From Bdellovibrionota bacterium (GTDB lineage Bacteria > Bdellovibrionota > Bdellovibrionia > Bdellovibrionales > Bdellovibrionaceae): DNA of 64,000 nt. The notes beneath the pieces are model-generated. The model saw nothing but the letters and a program-made list of their open reading frames with translations. It searched no databases and was not told the DNA's origin. The DNA lies in assembly GCA_963170155.1 (NCBI GenBank), contig CAUJGP010000033.1:34857-98856 (forward strand), read 5' to 3'. The position numbers and the translations under genes were made by a program. This document shows, one piece after another, positions 25,581 to 36,364 of the stretch (position 1 is the stretch's first letter; each line of letters begins with the position of its first letter).

Positions 25581-26693
25581 GTGTATTTTAGTAGTAAGAT
25601 CACAAATTCCATTTTGAGTTATCTGGATGATAGAGGTTATGATACTTCTAAGGTTCTGGATTTAATTGATTTTCCTGAGGAGTTTCTTCGAGATCCAGCG
25701 TATTGGATCAAGGCAGACCAGATGGAGTCTTGGCTGCATATCTTTATCAACTCTTATAAGCCTTTAGATGGTACTGATTTGCTCCAAGAAGTGGGGAGCC
25801 GCATTCATGAGATTAAATCTTGGGGTGTTTTGGATAGTGTTTTAAGAATGATGCCACGACCTCAAGAAATCATGAATCAACCAGAGCGTTTTTTAAGCTA
25901 TTTTATTTCACCGGCACCACCCATTGCTCACCTTCGTCGAGATATGTATCATGTTGCTTTTGATCTTCCGATTTCTACGGAACAATTTCCTTTAACAACA
26001 ACTTTTTTAAAGGCTGTATTTTCGGTACTTCCTTGTTATGTCGGACAATCCCCTGCTCGCTGCGAATGGACGGATATCCATTTTCGACTTGAATGGGCTC
26101 CGGACTTGGAAGTTCCTTTGCCCGTAGAGGATTCTCAAGGGCATCGTATCAGTCCTGATTTAATGCAGTCGATTATTGAACAGCTTGAACAGAATCAGAG
26201 GATTTTAGAAAAACGTAATGAAGAGTTAGTCCTTAAAAATGAAGAATTGGAACGAGCTCACCAAGATCTTCGTACTCACATGAAAGCTCAGGTTTTCACT
26301 GAGAAGATGAAAGGCCTATCTGAATTTGCAATCGTAATTGCAAGAGATTTAGGGGCTCCCGCTGATTTGCTTTCGAGCGAACTTCAAAAGGTTCAGGATT
26401 ATATGGTCCGAGCTCAACAGGTCATTACTCTTATGAGTGGGATTGAGAAAAATTCAAAAATCTTAAATGAAGTTTTGCGGAGAGTGGATTGGGATTTGGT
26501 CAAAGATTCATTTCAAGATTCTTTAAAGAGAAGTGAGGGTGCCTTAACTTCTATTCGTAAATTGAGCAATGAGTTGCGACGAGGAAGTCAAGAGACCTTA
26601 AAAGCTTTAGCTGAATCGACATTGTCTCGCTCTTCATCAGATCAGAGTGAAACTCAAGTTCAAACTCTACAGGAAAGACCGCCATCGCATTGA
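25581..26693 (+). CDS. Hypothetical sensor-like protein with central coiled coil
   Basis: The 370-residue product starts at GTG 25581. The first ~180 residues form an alpha/beta domain (LLQEVGSRIHEIKSWGVLDSVLRMM and later PARCEWTDIHFRLEW) of the kind found before sensor outputs in Deltaproteobacteria-like genomes; I cannot name it. A strong coiled coil follows (~200-235, NQRILEKRNEELVLKNEELE), then a helical region resembling a histidine-kinase dimerisation segment but with no H-box His and no ATPase domain. The end is Ser/Gln-rich. It may be a receptor or scaffold without enzymatic output. It lies ~30 bases upstream of eno. Confidence 0.5.
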   Translation: MYFSSKITNSILSYLDDRGYDTSKVLDLIDFPEEFLRDPAYWIKADQMESWLHIFINSYKPLDGTDLLQEVGSRIHEIKSWGVLDSVLRMMPRPQEIMNQPERFLSYFISPAPPIAHLRRDMYHVAFDLPISTEQFPLTTTFLKAVFSVLPCYVGQSPARCEWTDIHFRLEWAPDLEVPLPVEDSQGHRISPDLMQSIIEQLEQNQRILEKRNEELVLKNEELERAHQDLRTHMKAQVFTEKMKGLSEFAIVIARDLGAPADLLSSELQKVQDYMVRAQQVITLMSGIEKNSKILNEVLRRVDWDLVKDSFQDSLKRSEGALTSIRKLSNELRRGSQETLKALAESTLSRSSSDQSETQVQTLQERPPSH

Positions 26694-26710
26694 ATTGGAT
26701 CAGCAACTAA

Positions 26711-28006
<1,296 letters not shown>

Positions 28007-28025
28007 TATAAAATTGATAAAAAAA

Positions 28026-28051
28026 CCAATGAAAGGCGAATCTTTCATTGG
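28026..28051 (+). terminator. Hairpin after eno, possible terminator
   Basis: A 10-bp perfect stem (CCAATGAAAG at 28026-28035 with CTTTCATTGG at 28042-28051) begins 20 bases after the enolase stop. An A-run precedes it but no T-run follows on the plus strand, so it may attenuate rather than fully stop transcription into the ftsB-like gene. Confidence 0.45.
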
Positions 28052-28097
28052 CATCAACAGCAAGTCATATTGACCTTAGTCTATATTTTAAAGAGCC

Positions 28098-28436
28098 ATG
28101 TGTTCAAATCATAGCTTTGCCCTCAAACTAAGAGGAATGAGAAGCTTTGGTGAAAAAATTACTAACCTGCTTGAAAGCCCTACACGAGTTGGAGTTCTGT
28201 GTGTTGTTCTTTTATTTGTGGGAGTGGTGTTTAATAAGTCATTGTGGAGACTTTACCAAATCCATCAAAGTAAACAAGTTTTACTCTCAAAAATAACAGA
28301 AGAGAGTGATAAAACAACCAAGTTGAAACAACAATTGGATCAATTGAAGAATCCAGCTTACATCGAGAAGCAAGCTCGGGAGAGATTGGAATTTTTGGAA
28401 AAAAATGATCTTCTCTTTGTTTTTTCAGAAGAATAG
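28098..28436 (+). CDS. FtsB/DivIC-type septum formation protein
   Basis: The 112-residue product has a short cytoplasmic head, one membrane span (VGVLCVVLLFVGVVF, ~32-47), a coiled coil (ITEESDKTTKLKQQLDQL) and the family ending IEKQARERLEFLEKNDLLFVF. This is the layout of FtsB/DivIC, a bitopic divisome subunit that forms a complex with FtsL and FtsQ. The start could also be ATG 28137, 13 codons later. Position downstream of eno supports the call. Confidence 0.8.
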   Translation: MCSNHSFALKLRGMRSFGEKITNLLESPTRVGVLCVVLLFVGVVFNKSLWRLYQIHQSKQVLLSKITEESDKTTKLKQQLDQLKNPAYIEKQARERLEFLEKNDLLFVFSEE

Positions 28437-28453
28437 AGTAAAAGATTATTTCT

Positions 28454-28753
28454 ATGGAAGAAATTCAGTGGACAAAAGATAGAGTGAGAGAGCTGAGGCT
28501 AAGAATGGGGTGGAGTCCGTCTGACTTTGCTCGCCATCTCGAGGTGGAAGTAACCACAGTTCAAAGCATTGAAAATGGAACCTTTGCGAATATGGATTCT
28601 ATATCTCCTCTTTTAACACTGTTTTGGCATCAAGCTGAGCATTTATCGAATGAAGTTATTCTCTCAGCTCTTGCAGAGCAAGAGCTGGAGACCTTAAAAA
28701 CAAATCAACTTTATCAAAGTGATTTAATGGATAAATATTTTAGTGAATCTTGA
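28454..28753 (+). CDS. Small helix-turn-helix (XRE-type) protein
   Basis: The 99-residue product has an XRE/Cro-type HTH in its first ~55 residues (VRELRLRMGWSPSDFARHLEVEVTTVQSIENG, read in two parts around the turn) and a helical C-terminal half with no ligand domain. It is 17 bases after the ftsB-like stop and probably in the same transcript. Its 3' end overlaps the end of the convergent pepN gene by 14 bases, which could produce antisense interference. Target unknown. Confidence 0.7.
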   Translation: MEEIQWTKDRVRELRLRMGWSPSDFARHLEVEVTTVQSIENGTFANMDSISPLLTLFWHQAEHLSNEVILSALAEQELETLKTNQLYQSDLMDKYFSES

Positions 28754-31355
28754 AGTCGAGAGAGCGCTTTAAGATTTCGTAGCTGTTTTTAGAAAGTTGT
28801 GTACGAGTGACAAGTCTTTCTAATGTATTATGCATCTGTTTTTTGCGAACATCCTCGAGACGGTACCAATTCTCAAAAACTTGACAGAGTCGAGCTGCGG
28901 TGGAGGGGTTGAGGGCATCTATTTCGAGCACTTTATCAGCTAAGAAGGCATAGCCAGAACCATCCTTATTATGAAATCCCCGCCAACACACATTGGAAAA
29001 GGCTCCATAGAGAGCGCGAACTTTATTGGGGTTTGACGCCTTAAAATAAGAACCGCCACTTAAATCTTTGACCGTGCTGAGAGTTGTTGGATGGTTAAGG
29101 CTTGCTTGCCAGGTCAGCCATTTATTCACGACTAGAGAATTATCTTTCCAATATTGAATAAACAGTTCCATAACTTGGTCTCTTTCAAGGCTAGGGGCAG
29201 TATTAAGAGCTTCCAATAGCTGTGATTGATCATTCATAGAGCTTTGAGTTGAAAAGAGAGAGGCCAGACGCGGGAGATTTTTGGAATTAAATCCCAATAT
29301 TTTAAGAACTGTTTGTCTGAGGCGGCGCCGACCCATAGATTTGAAAGAAAAATCCTGAGGTTGATCTGACTTTCTTAAAGTTTCTTCAAGAGACCATAGA
29401 GAGTCATGAAGAGTTTGAGAGAGAGTTTGGTAAAGAGTTTCATAAGCAAGGCTGAGAGATTCAGGGTCAAAAGAATGAATGGATTGAAGGAGAATTTCAA
29501 AGCCAGGGAGTTGTAAGAGGCGAGAACAAAGCTCTGGCTTTTCAAGCGAGGCAGACAATGTTTTTTGATAGATTGAAACATAATTTTTGTCTACAGAGAT
29601 GTGTTGTTTTTGCGTGAAGGACTGGTAAAGACTCAATATTTGTTTTTGCGCTAAACGTTGTGTTGAATCCCATTGGTTAAAGCCATCTGTATCGTGGAGA
29701 GAAAGAAAGTGGAGATGGGAGTCGGGTTGATTCCATTCCAGGTTCACTGGGGCGGTCATACCTCTAAATAAGGATGGAATAGGGCGTTCTGGGCAATCAT
29801 TAAAAGTCCATTCCATTTGAGGTTTTGAGAACTCTAAAAGAATTTCCGTATTTTCGTTTGTTAAAGATAAAGGCTGTTGAGTGGTTGGAGAGAATAAACT
29901 GATCTTAATAGGAATGACAAAGGGATTCAGTTCTGTTTGCTGAAATATGAGCTTATAGATTTTTTTTTGTTCATCATAGGAGTCTGATATTTGAACTTTG
30001 GGTGTGCCAGCGATGGAGTACCAGCGGCTGAAGTCTTTGAGACTTTTACCAGAAACATGTTCAAAAGCAGCAAGAAAATCCTCGATAGTAATAGCTTGTC
30101 CATCATAAGTCTTAAAGTAATAATCAAGTCCCTGTTGAAAAAGAGATTGGCCTAATAATTTTTTTAAAATTCGAATGACTTCAGCCCCTTTTTCGTAAAC
30201 GGTGACTGTATAGAAGTTGTCAACGGCCAAGCAAGATTCAGGACGCACGGGATGAGCATTGGGTCCCGCATCTTCAGGGTATTGACGATTTCGTAAAAAT
30301 TCAACTTCATCAATTCTTTTCAAAGATTCGGAGGTCATGTCCGACATATAGTGCTGTTCTCGGAAAACAGTGAGACCTTCTTTCAAGCTGAGTTGAAACC
30401 AATCTCGTAAAGTGATTCGGTTTCCTGTCCAATTGTGAAAGTACTCATGGGCGATAACGGACTCAACATGTTCAAAATCGTTATCCGTGGCTGTCGTCGT
30501 ATCGGCGAAAACAAGTCGGCTATTGAAAATATTAAGCCCTTTATTTTCCATAGCGCCGCCATTAAAATCATCAACAGCAAGAATGAGGTATTGATTGAGG
30601 TCGTATTCGCGCCCATAGGCCTCTTCATCCCATTTCATAGAACGTTTCAAGGCGGCCATAGCATGATGACATTGAAATTCATTGCCATGCTCACAGTAAA
30701 TCTCTAAATCCACGGTTCGACCGCTTTGGGTGATAAATTGATCTTTTAAAATACCGTAATCACCAGCAACGAGGGCGAATAAATAGCTAGGTTTAGGAAA
30801 AGGATCTTGCCATACGACTTGATGTCGACCATCAGAAAGTTGATGATGAGAAATGCGATTCCCATTGGAGAGTAGAATGGGAAATTTCTTTTGGTCAGCA
30901 ATGATCGTTGTCGTGTACTTGGACATAACGTCAGGTCGATCAAGAAAAAAGGTAATATTTCTAAAACCTTCGGGTTCACATTGTGTGCATAAACCTGTTC
31001 CGGATTCATAAAGGCCAAGAAGTGTCGTGTTCTCTTTAGGAGTTAATCGTGTTTGAATTTTCATTTCAAATTGATCTGAATCCACATTCAGGGTGAGGTT
31101 TTCCTGTTTAAGAGAGTAATCGTTTTCACTCAATTTTTGAAATTCACTCGAGGGATTTAATTTAATAAAAATGGACTTTATTCCGGAGAGTGGTCCTGTA
31201 AGGCAGAGAGGACCAGGACTTTTGCGCATCAATTGCATATGGTTTGTGACAATGGTTGAATGTTCAAAAATTTCAAAAATGAGGTCCGTTTGGATAATTT
31301 GAAAATGAGGAGGTTGGTAATCTTTCAAATATTGACGTACAGGCGTTTGAAGCAT
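28740..31355 (-). CDS. pepN: Aminopeptidase N (M1 family)
   Basis: The 871-residue product matches the bacterial PepN group of M1 zinc aminopeptidases. It has the exopeptidase motif GGAMENKGLN (~267), the zinc site HEYFHNWTGNR (~303) with the second Glu about 20 residues on in LKEGLTVFREQHY, the N-terminal saddle domain, and the large alpha-helical C-terminal domain ending LSKNSYEILKRSLDFKIH. It has no signal peptide, so it is cytoplasmic or released on lysis. It removes N-terminal residues from peptides. It is divergent from the RNA methyltransferase at 31432 and convergent with the HTH gene. Confidence 0.95.
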   Translation of the reverse strand: MLQTPVRQYLKDYQPPHFQIIQTDLIFEIFEHSTIVTNHMQLMRKSPGPLCLTGPLSGIKSIFIKLNPSSEFQKLSENDYSLKQENLTLNVDSDQFEMKIQTRLTPKENTTLLGLYESGTGLCTQCEPEGFRNITFFLDRPDVMSKYTTTIIADQKKFPILLSNGNRISHHQLSDGRHQVVWQDPFPKPSYLFALVAGDYGILKDQFITQSGRTVDLEIYCEHGNEFQCHHAMAALKRSMKWDEEAYGREYDLNQYLILAVDDFNGGAMENKGLNIFNSRLVFADTTTATDNDFEHVESVIAHEYFHNWTGNRITLRDWFQLSLKEGLTVFREQHYMSDMTSESLKRIDEVEFLRNRQYPEDAGPNAHPVRPESCLAVDNFYTVTVYEKGAEVIRILKKLLGQSLFQQGLDYYFKTYDGQAITIEDFLAAFEHVSGKSLKDFSRWYSIAGTPKVQISDSYDEQKKIYKLIFQQTELNPFVIPIKISLFSPTTQQPLSLTNENTEILLEFSKPQMEWTFNDCPERPIPSLFRGMTAPVNLEWNQPDSHLHFLSLHDTDGFNQWDSTQRLAQKQILSLYQSFTQKQHISVDKNYVSIYQKTLSASLEKPELCSRLLQLPGFEILLQSIHSFDPESLSLAYETLYQTLSQTLHDSLWSLEETLRKSDQPQDFSFKSMGRRRLRQTVLKILGFNSKNLPRLASLFSTQSSMNDQSQLLEALNTAPSLERDQVMELFIQYWKDNSLVVNKWLTWQASLNHPTTLSTVKDLSGGSYFKASNPNKVRALYGAFSNVCWRGFHNKDGSGYAFLADKVLEIDALNPSTAARLCQVFENWYRLEDVRKKQMHNTLERLVTRTQLSKNSYEILKRSLDFKIH

Positions 31356-31431
31356 ATTTCCTCCTAGGGAGAGATCCTGGTAAAATTGAAGTATAGATAG
31401 GTCTTGAAGTGTACAAAATAGGTGTTCGAAT

Positions 31432-32361
31432 ATGGTAATACAACAGAATTTTAATAAATTTTATGAGCAAATTTATGGGGAGCGCTGGGATCATTTGAGC
31501 ATGGCGTTGCTTCAAGAAAGTCGACAAGTTCAAAGACATAATCCCTTTGCTCATGAAGGTTTTCATCGAGACACCCCAGGTGCCAGCACCCTCGATGAAG
31601 TCGTGCCTCTTCAAGAAGGCTCTCATGAACTCCAATTACCACCTTTGTGTGAGTGGAGTAGGAATAGAGATGAAATACCTCGCGGTGTTAATCAGCTTTT
31701 ATCTTATTATGTTTTAGACCCGGCAAGTGTGATCGTTGCTGAAAATCTGGGAGTGAAGCCGGGAGAAAAAGTATTGGATTTGTGTGCGGCTCCGGGTGGG
31801 AAAAGTTTAGTGCTCGCTCAAGCGCTTTTTCAAAGAATAGACTCTGATAGTGAACTCATATTAAATGAATTGAGTTTTGACCGCCGAGAGCGATTAAAAA
31901 AAGTAGTTCAGCAGTATATTTCGAAAGATTTTCGTTCTCAAGTTTGGGTGAGAGGCAAGGACGGTTCTCGTTTTGGCTTAGATGTGCAGAATTATTTTGA
32001 TGCCGTTCTTGTGGATGCTCCTTGCTCGGGGGAAAGACATTTAATATTAAATGCAAAGATGATGGAAGCTTGGAGTGAACGACGGTCCAAGCTCTTAGCA
32101 CAGAAACAGTATTCTTTGCTTTGCTCCGCCTGGTTAGCACTAAAGCAAGGAGGTCGTTTGATGTACTCCACTTGTTCTTTATCACCTTTTGAAAATGATG
32201 GAGTCATTGATAAGTTTTTAAGTAAAAAAAAGGATGCGGCTCTTGGGACAATGTCTTATCAACTGAAAAATGCAGAGGTGACTCAGTACGGGCAAATTTA
32301 TCTCCCAGACCGATGTCATTTTGGACCAATGTACTCGTGCCTTTTAATTAAGTCGCCTTGA
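31432..32361 (+). CDS. RsmB/NOP2/Sun-family RNA m5C methyltransferase
   Basis: The 309-residue product has the NSUN methyltransferase core: PASVIVAENLGVKPGEKVLDL then CAAPGGKSL (motif I), an acidic motif in ILNELSFDRRERL, DAPCSGERHL (motif IV with its release Cys), and MYSTCSLSPFENDGV (motif VI with the nucleophile Cys). It lacks the N-terminal NusB-like domain of RsmB and the PUA domain of RsmF, resembling short NSUN4-like proteins, and so probably methylates rRNA or tRNA cytosine. The 3' end overlaps the convergent gene at 32344 by 18 bases. Confidence 0.85.
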   Translation: MVIQQNFNKFYEQIYGERWDHLSMALLQESRQVQRHNPFAHEGFHRDTPGASTLDEVVPLQEGSHELQLPPLCEWSRNRDEIPRGVNQLLSYYVLDPASVIVAENLGVKPGEKVLDLCAAPGGKSLVLAQALFQRIDSDSELILNELSFDRRERLKKVVQQYISKDFRSQVWVRGKDGSRFGLDVQNYFDAVLVDAPCSGERHLILNAKMMEAWSERRSKLLAQKQYSLLCSAWLALKQGGRLMYSTCSLSPFENDGVIDKFLSKKKDAALGTMSYQLKNAEVTQYGQIYLPDRCHFGPMYSCLLIKSP

Positions 32362-32619
32362 TTTGGACGGAGGCATATTAATAGTTTGTTTTACTTTATG
32401 GATAGGCCCCGCTAGAAGTTTTTGATAAAGCTCTAGCACTTCTTCTTTCAAGTCAATTTCTAAAGGATCATAGAAATGAGCAGGAATGTGACCTTGGTTC
32501 ATGAGGTAAAACATATAATCAGCCACAACATCGTGAACAAAATCCTCAGATTTGGAAGTAGAGGCATTTATTTTTTTAAGATGCTTATAAAATATTTCTA
32601 ATAATGGATCTGTAATCAT
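32344..32619 (-). CDS. Small conserved hypothetical protein
   Basis: The 91-residue, largely helical cytoplasmic protein has AAGGGA before its ATG. It contains FVHDVVADYMFYLMNQGHIP and a second helix with a Leu-rich face (LKEEVLELYQKLLAG), then a basic Pro/Ser tail. It overlaps the tail of the convergent methyltransferase. I do not recognise a family. Confidence 0.5.
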   Translation of the reverse strand: MITDPLLEIFYKHLKKINASTSKSEDFVHDVVADYMFYLMNQGHIPAHFYDPLEIDLKEEVLELYQKLLAGPIHKVKQTINMPPSKSRRLN

Positions 32620-32793
32620 ATAATCCCTTATCGGTTACTCCTAAGAGAAAATAACATCGTCAGAAGTCCGATTTTTTCTACAATTATCAAGATCATTGCC
32701 ATTGAGAAATCCAACTTTTACGGTACTAACGAAATATATGGGGAGGTACGCTCTAAAGTTGAGGGGTTTTGGAATGAGGCGATCGTCATAGTG

Positions 32794-34071
32794 CTACCAA
32801 ATCACTTTGATTCCCGCACTTGTTCTATTTTTAGACAAGAAGTTCATTTCGGTTCCCGGCTTTCCAAAGTTAGCTTGAGTGTTCATGAAAAAGGTCACTC
32901 GATTTCCAATGGATCCATCCCATTGAAAAGTGGCCAAACTGGACTCGTCTCGATGAGAATATAGACCTCTTAAAGAAAAAGAAGAATCCAACCAAGCATT
33001 TAAATTTTTAGATCTCAATGAAAGATAGGTATAGTGCTTGGAGACCAATTCTCTTCCATTGTAAAGAAAAGCATTCATATTTTCTTTTGCTTGTTCGTCA
33101 CCTGATAAAAAGGAGAGAGAAATTTTATCAAAGTCGCTTTGAGAGAACCCCAGCTCATTGGATATTTCTTCCCATCGGAAATCCAGATAATCTCCTTCTA
33201 TCCTAAAGCCGATCAAGCTGAGGAGATAGATGGAGTCATGGAAATCGTAGAGATTCATTCTTGGAGCTTGCCCATAGTCAACATGGGGATAATATCTTTT
33301 AGAGATTTGAGTTTGTTTGAGGTCAAAGTAAATCGAAAAATCATCTTCCATAGTGAAATTCGCATATTGTCCAATAAAGGGATCATGCATTTGCTCATTC
33401 CCTAACGTTAATCCGATATAGTCTGTAGGAGAAGGCAATCTATACTCGGCCTTGACCAAGCCTTTAGGAACGAACTGTGATTTGTAAATAAAACTCTTTT
33501 CTTCATTTGGTGCAAATTCGTAGAGAAAAATCAGACTCCAGTTATCATTAGGGGTATAGTTGAGTCGTAAGAGAGAATGGCCAGGCACTTGATAACTTGG
33601 GTCTTGAGAGTTGGATGCAAAATGAAAGAGGGGGTTACTGGGGCTGAAGAGTTCAGAAGGGCCCCATTGATAATTTTGCAATCCAATAGCATAGATTAAT
33701 CGCGAGTTGTATTCACTGGAAAAGTAAAGTTCATTAATTTTTCCTTCTATTTTTTGTTGTGTTTCTTCCATTTCTTCAGGGAAAAGACTGTAGGTTCTTT
33801 GGTAAGTCCCAACGGAAGGTCTGAAGACCCACTCCCATCGCCTTTTTTTTGCCGAAAAATTCTCTTGTATTAAAAAACTTCCAATTTGTTTAGGGACAGC
33901 AAAGGGAGAGTTATGAGATGCAAGAGGAGTCTCTTGCAGAGAGGAAACCTCTCCTTGGAGCCAAAAGTTTGTTGTGCTTGAAAAGCGCCAGCGTGGGCGT
34001 CGTCTTATTGGTTTTGCATCGACGATTTCAAAAAACAAAAAAAATAGAATAAAAAGCCATTTCATCTTCAT
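32794..34071 (-). CDS. Putative outer-membrane porin-like beta-barrel
   Basis: The 425-residue product has a signal peptide (LFILFFLFFEIVDA) and a basic mature start (KPIRRRPRWRFSS). The rest is alternating strands with abundant Tyr/Phe/Trp (WRFSSTTNFWLQGEVSS, LIYAIGLQNYQWGPSEL, SLLRLNYTPNDNWSLIFLYEF), ending SAGIKVIW with the terminal aromatic typical of barrels. The WGPSELFSPSNP segment is reminiscent of capsule-assembly or alginate-export type barrels, but the similarity is weak. It is a single gene; channel substrate unknown. Confidence 0.65.
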   Translation of the reverse strand: MKMKWLFILFFLFFEIVDAKPIRRRPRWRFSSTTNFWLQGEVSSLQETPLASHNSPFAVPKQIGSFLIQENFSAKKRRWEWVFRPSVGTYQRTYSLFPEEMEETQQKIEGKINELYFSSEYNSRLIYAIGLQNYQWGPSELFSPSNPLFHFASNSQDPSYQVPGHSLLRLNYTPNDNWSLIFLYEFAPNEEKSFIYKSQFVPKGLVKAEYRLPSPTDYIGLTLGNEQMHDPFIGQYANFTMEDDFSIYFDLKQTQISKRYYPHVDYGQAPRMNLYDFHDSIYLLSLIGFRIEGDYLDFRWEEISNELGFSQSDFDKISLSFLSGDEQAKENMNAFLYNGRELVSKHYTYLSLRSKNLNAWLDSSFSLRGLYSHRDESSLATFQWDGSIGNRVTFFMNTQANFGKPGTEMNFLSKNRTSAGIKVIW

Positions 34072-34333
34072 TGTGATTAAAGCATAACTTTAATATTTTT
34101 AAAGTGATAGCGATGACTCAATGCCGTTTGCGAACCCTTTTCTTAATCTTTCATCTGGTTTATCAAGGGATATTCTTAATAGTGGGATTTTAAGGGGTCG
34201 TTTGCATAAGAGATCTTTGATCTCAAAATGGGGTTTTATCTTCATAAAAAAACCTCCTAGACAGAGTGCCAGGTTTTGATTTATCGAATGGTATTTCGTT
34301 CATGCAAGATTCATCGAATGCTAAAATAAGTGA

Positions 34334-34921
34334 ATGAAATTATCAGCTAAAGAATTTAAGTATCATTCTGTCTATTCTGCTGTTTTGGAAATCTTAAATT
34401 CTCGCCGTGGTTTGGCTGGAGTCAATCATTCCGCACTTTCCAGAGGCAGCGGGGTCTCCAGACCTTGGATTTACAAGTATGTTGGTAAAACAAAAGAAGA
34501 AGTGATTCAAAGAACGGCAGAGCATTACATTGATGAGCTTTTTTGTCGCCGTAAATTGCCCGTTATTAATGAATTAGGAGAACTAAAAAGATTTATCAGA
34601 GAAGATTCTATTTCTTTTCTTAAAGAGGCTCAAAATCACCATCAATTGATTCCGCTTATTTTTATCTATTTTGAATCAGCAGGTCCTGTGGGGGATATTG
34701 TTCGCAGTGTATTTAAACAGTACTCGAAACGATTAAGCAAAGATATTCAGCGAGTTCTGGAAATTTCCAGAGATGATGCTGAATTTATGTCGGAACTGAT
34801 CAGTATCATTAGAATTGGTTTATCTTTCTTTTTAATTCGAGGAGATCGTTCTAAGAGCAAAGGTAGTTTTGATATTCATGATTTAAAACGTATCTATAGC
34901 CAATTAAGAAAACTTCTTTAA
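34334..34921 (+). CDS. TetR-like transcriptional regulator
   Basis: The 195-residue product has an N-terminal HTH (around VNHSALSRGSGVSRPWIYKYVG, read in parts) followed by an all-helical ligand/dimerisation domain, the TetR/AcrR layout. The recognition helix SRPWIYKYVG has the aromatic pair typical of that family. It is 55 bases upstream of a PAS-kinase-like gene in the same direction and may be co-transcribed with it. No efflux gene is adjacent, so its target is unclear. Confidence 0.72.
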   Translation: MKLSAKEFKYHSVYSAVLEILNSRRGLAGVNHSALSRGSGVSRPWIYKYVGKTKEEVIQRTAEHYIDELFCRRKLPVINELGELKRFIREDSISFLKEAQNHHQLIPLIFIYFESAGPVGDIVRSVFKQYSKRLSKDIQRVLEISRDDAEFMSELISIIRIGLSFFLIRGDRSKSKGSFDIHDLKRIYSQLRKLL

Positions 34922-34976
34922 AATTTTTGAGCTTTGGGTGGAATTTTGTAAGCAAGAAGGGAATTGATTTCACAGA

Positions 34977-36122
34977 ATGACTTCTTTTAAAAAAAAATCT
35001 GATCCATTGCCTGAACTCGATTTTATTCATCTTGATTTTTTAACGGATTTTTTCCGTGGATTCGAATCCTCTTTTTCTTTTTCGCTTTTTGATTCAGAAG
35101 GGAAGTATGTTTACATTAGTCCTTTATTCGCTCAATTTTTGGGAGAAAAAAGCTCTCATCTATTGGGATTTGAGATAGAGAGATTGGGGACAGAAAAAGA
35201 AACTTCTAAATTTTGGGATGAGCTTAAAAAATCTTTAAACTCTGGTACTATTTGGAATGGGGAAGTTTTTAGAAAGCACAAAAATGGCAATCAGTTATGT
35301 ACGTATACAACTATTGTTCCATTGAATTCTGTTTTAGAGTTTGGAAGACTTTATTTGGAATTGCACCAGGATATTACACAATACGACCATTTGAAATGGC
35401 AGATTGAACAACAAAAACAAGTTATTTTGATGAGTGCTCGCTTTAATTTAATTGGGCAAATATTAGGGGGAGTCACTCATGAAATAAATAACACTCTGAT
35501 AATCATATTGGGAACTGCTAAATATTTTAAATTATCAGCTGAGAAGGGGGAGTTGAATCTCGATTCGATTTCTAAGGGTTCGGATAAAATTATGGGAGCT
35601 GCATTAAGGATTGCTAAGACTTTAAAGATAGTTAAAACTTTTATGCGACAAACTGCAGTAGATTCGGAACGGTTTTTTTCAGTTCAAAATTTATTTTCCG
35701 ACCTCAATTTGTTTATTGGAGCCAGGATCAAAAACCATGGGATCCATTTTGAAATTCAAGAGTTAAAAAATGATTGCCTAGTAGAAGGCCGGGGCGACGA
35801 AATTAGCTTTGCTCTTTTGAACCTTATTATGAATAGCGATAGTGCAGTGAATGGAACTCAAGAGCCATGGATAAAGGTAAATTGTAAACAGCATGATGGG
35901 TGGATTGTTTTTCAGATCATTGATAGTCGACATGAGATCTCTGAGAATATCAAAAAAAGCATGGTCAATCCTTTAATGAAAACAGAGCCAGATGTTGATT
36001 TTAACTTGAAATTGAGCTTCAGCGTGATTCAAGACATTATAAAGCGTCATTGTGGCCAATTTTATGTTGAGTCAGGAACCGTTGGTACAATCTTTTCTTT
36101 GCGTATTCCCATAAGAAAGTGA
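34977..36122 (+). CDS. PAS-domain histidine kinase-like protein with degenerate ATP-binding boxes
   Basis: The 381-residue product has no membrane span. A PAS domain occupies ~20-140 (FDSEGKYVYISPLFAQFLGE, then WNGEVFRKHKNGNQLCTY). The H-box is intact, LGGVTHEINNTLIIILGTAK (His ~164), and an N-box-like LLNLIMNSDSAVNG is present (~285). The G1 box, normally DxGxG, reads IIDSRHEIS, and the glycine-rich G2 box (normally GxGLGL) reads DFNLKLSFSVI. Both changes should impair ATP binding. It may be a pseudokinase acting through dimerisation, or a phosphoacceptor served by another kinase. It is followed by a Fis-type regulator. Confidence 0.75.
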   Translation: MTSFKKKSDPLPELDFIHLDFLTDFFRGFESSFSFSLFDSEGKYVYISPLFAQFLGEKSSHLLGFEIERLGTEKETSKFWDELKKSLNSGTIWNGEVFRKHKNGNQLCTYTTIVPLNSVLEFGRLYLELHQDITQYDHLKWQIEQQKQVILMSARFNLIGQILGGVTHEINNTLIIILGTAKYFKLSAEKGELNLDSISKGSDKIMGAALRIAKTLKIVKTFMRQTAVDSERFFSVQNLFSDLNLFIGARIKNHGIHFEIQELKNDCLVEGRGDEISFALLNLIMNSDSAVNGTQEPWIKVNCKQHDGWIVFQIIDSRHEISENIKKSMVNPLMKTEPDVDFNLKLSFSVIQDIIKRHCGQFYVESGTVGTIFSLRIPIRK

Positions 36123-36364
36123 GAAAAATTTTTTAAACAAAATTAATTTAAAAATAAAATTATGGATAGCTTCCATACCCATGCCAAATTCTATAAATTT
36201 TTATGTCTCATTATTATCCAATACTTTCATAAGTTTATCTCGTTTTGATCAAATTCTCTCAATTTTGTCTCAATTATTCTAAGAAATAGCCGATAAGAGT
36301 ATTGTTACATTGATGGTAACGTTATTTGATTAAGCCAGGATGGGATATAAAGGGAGGTTTATCA

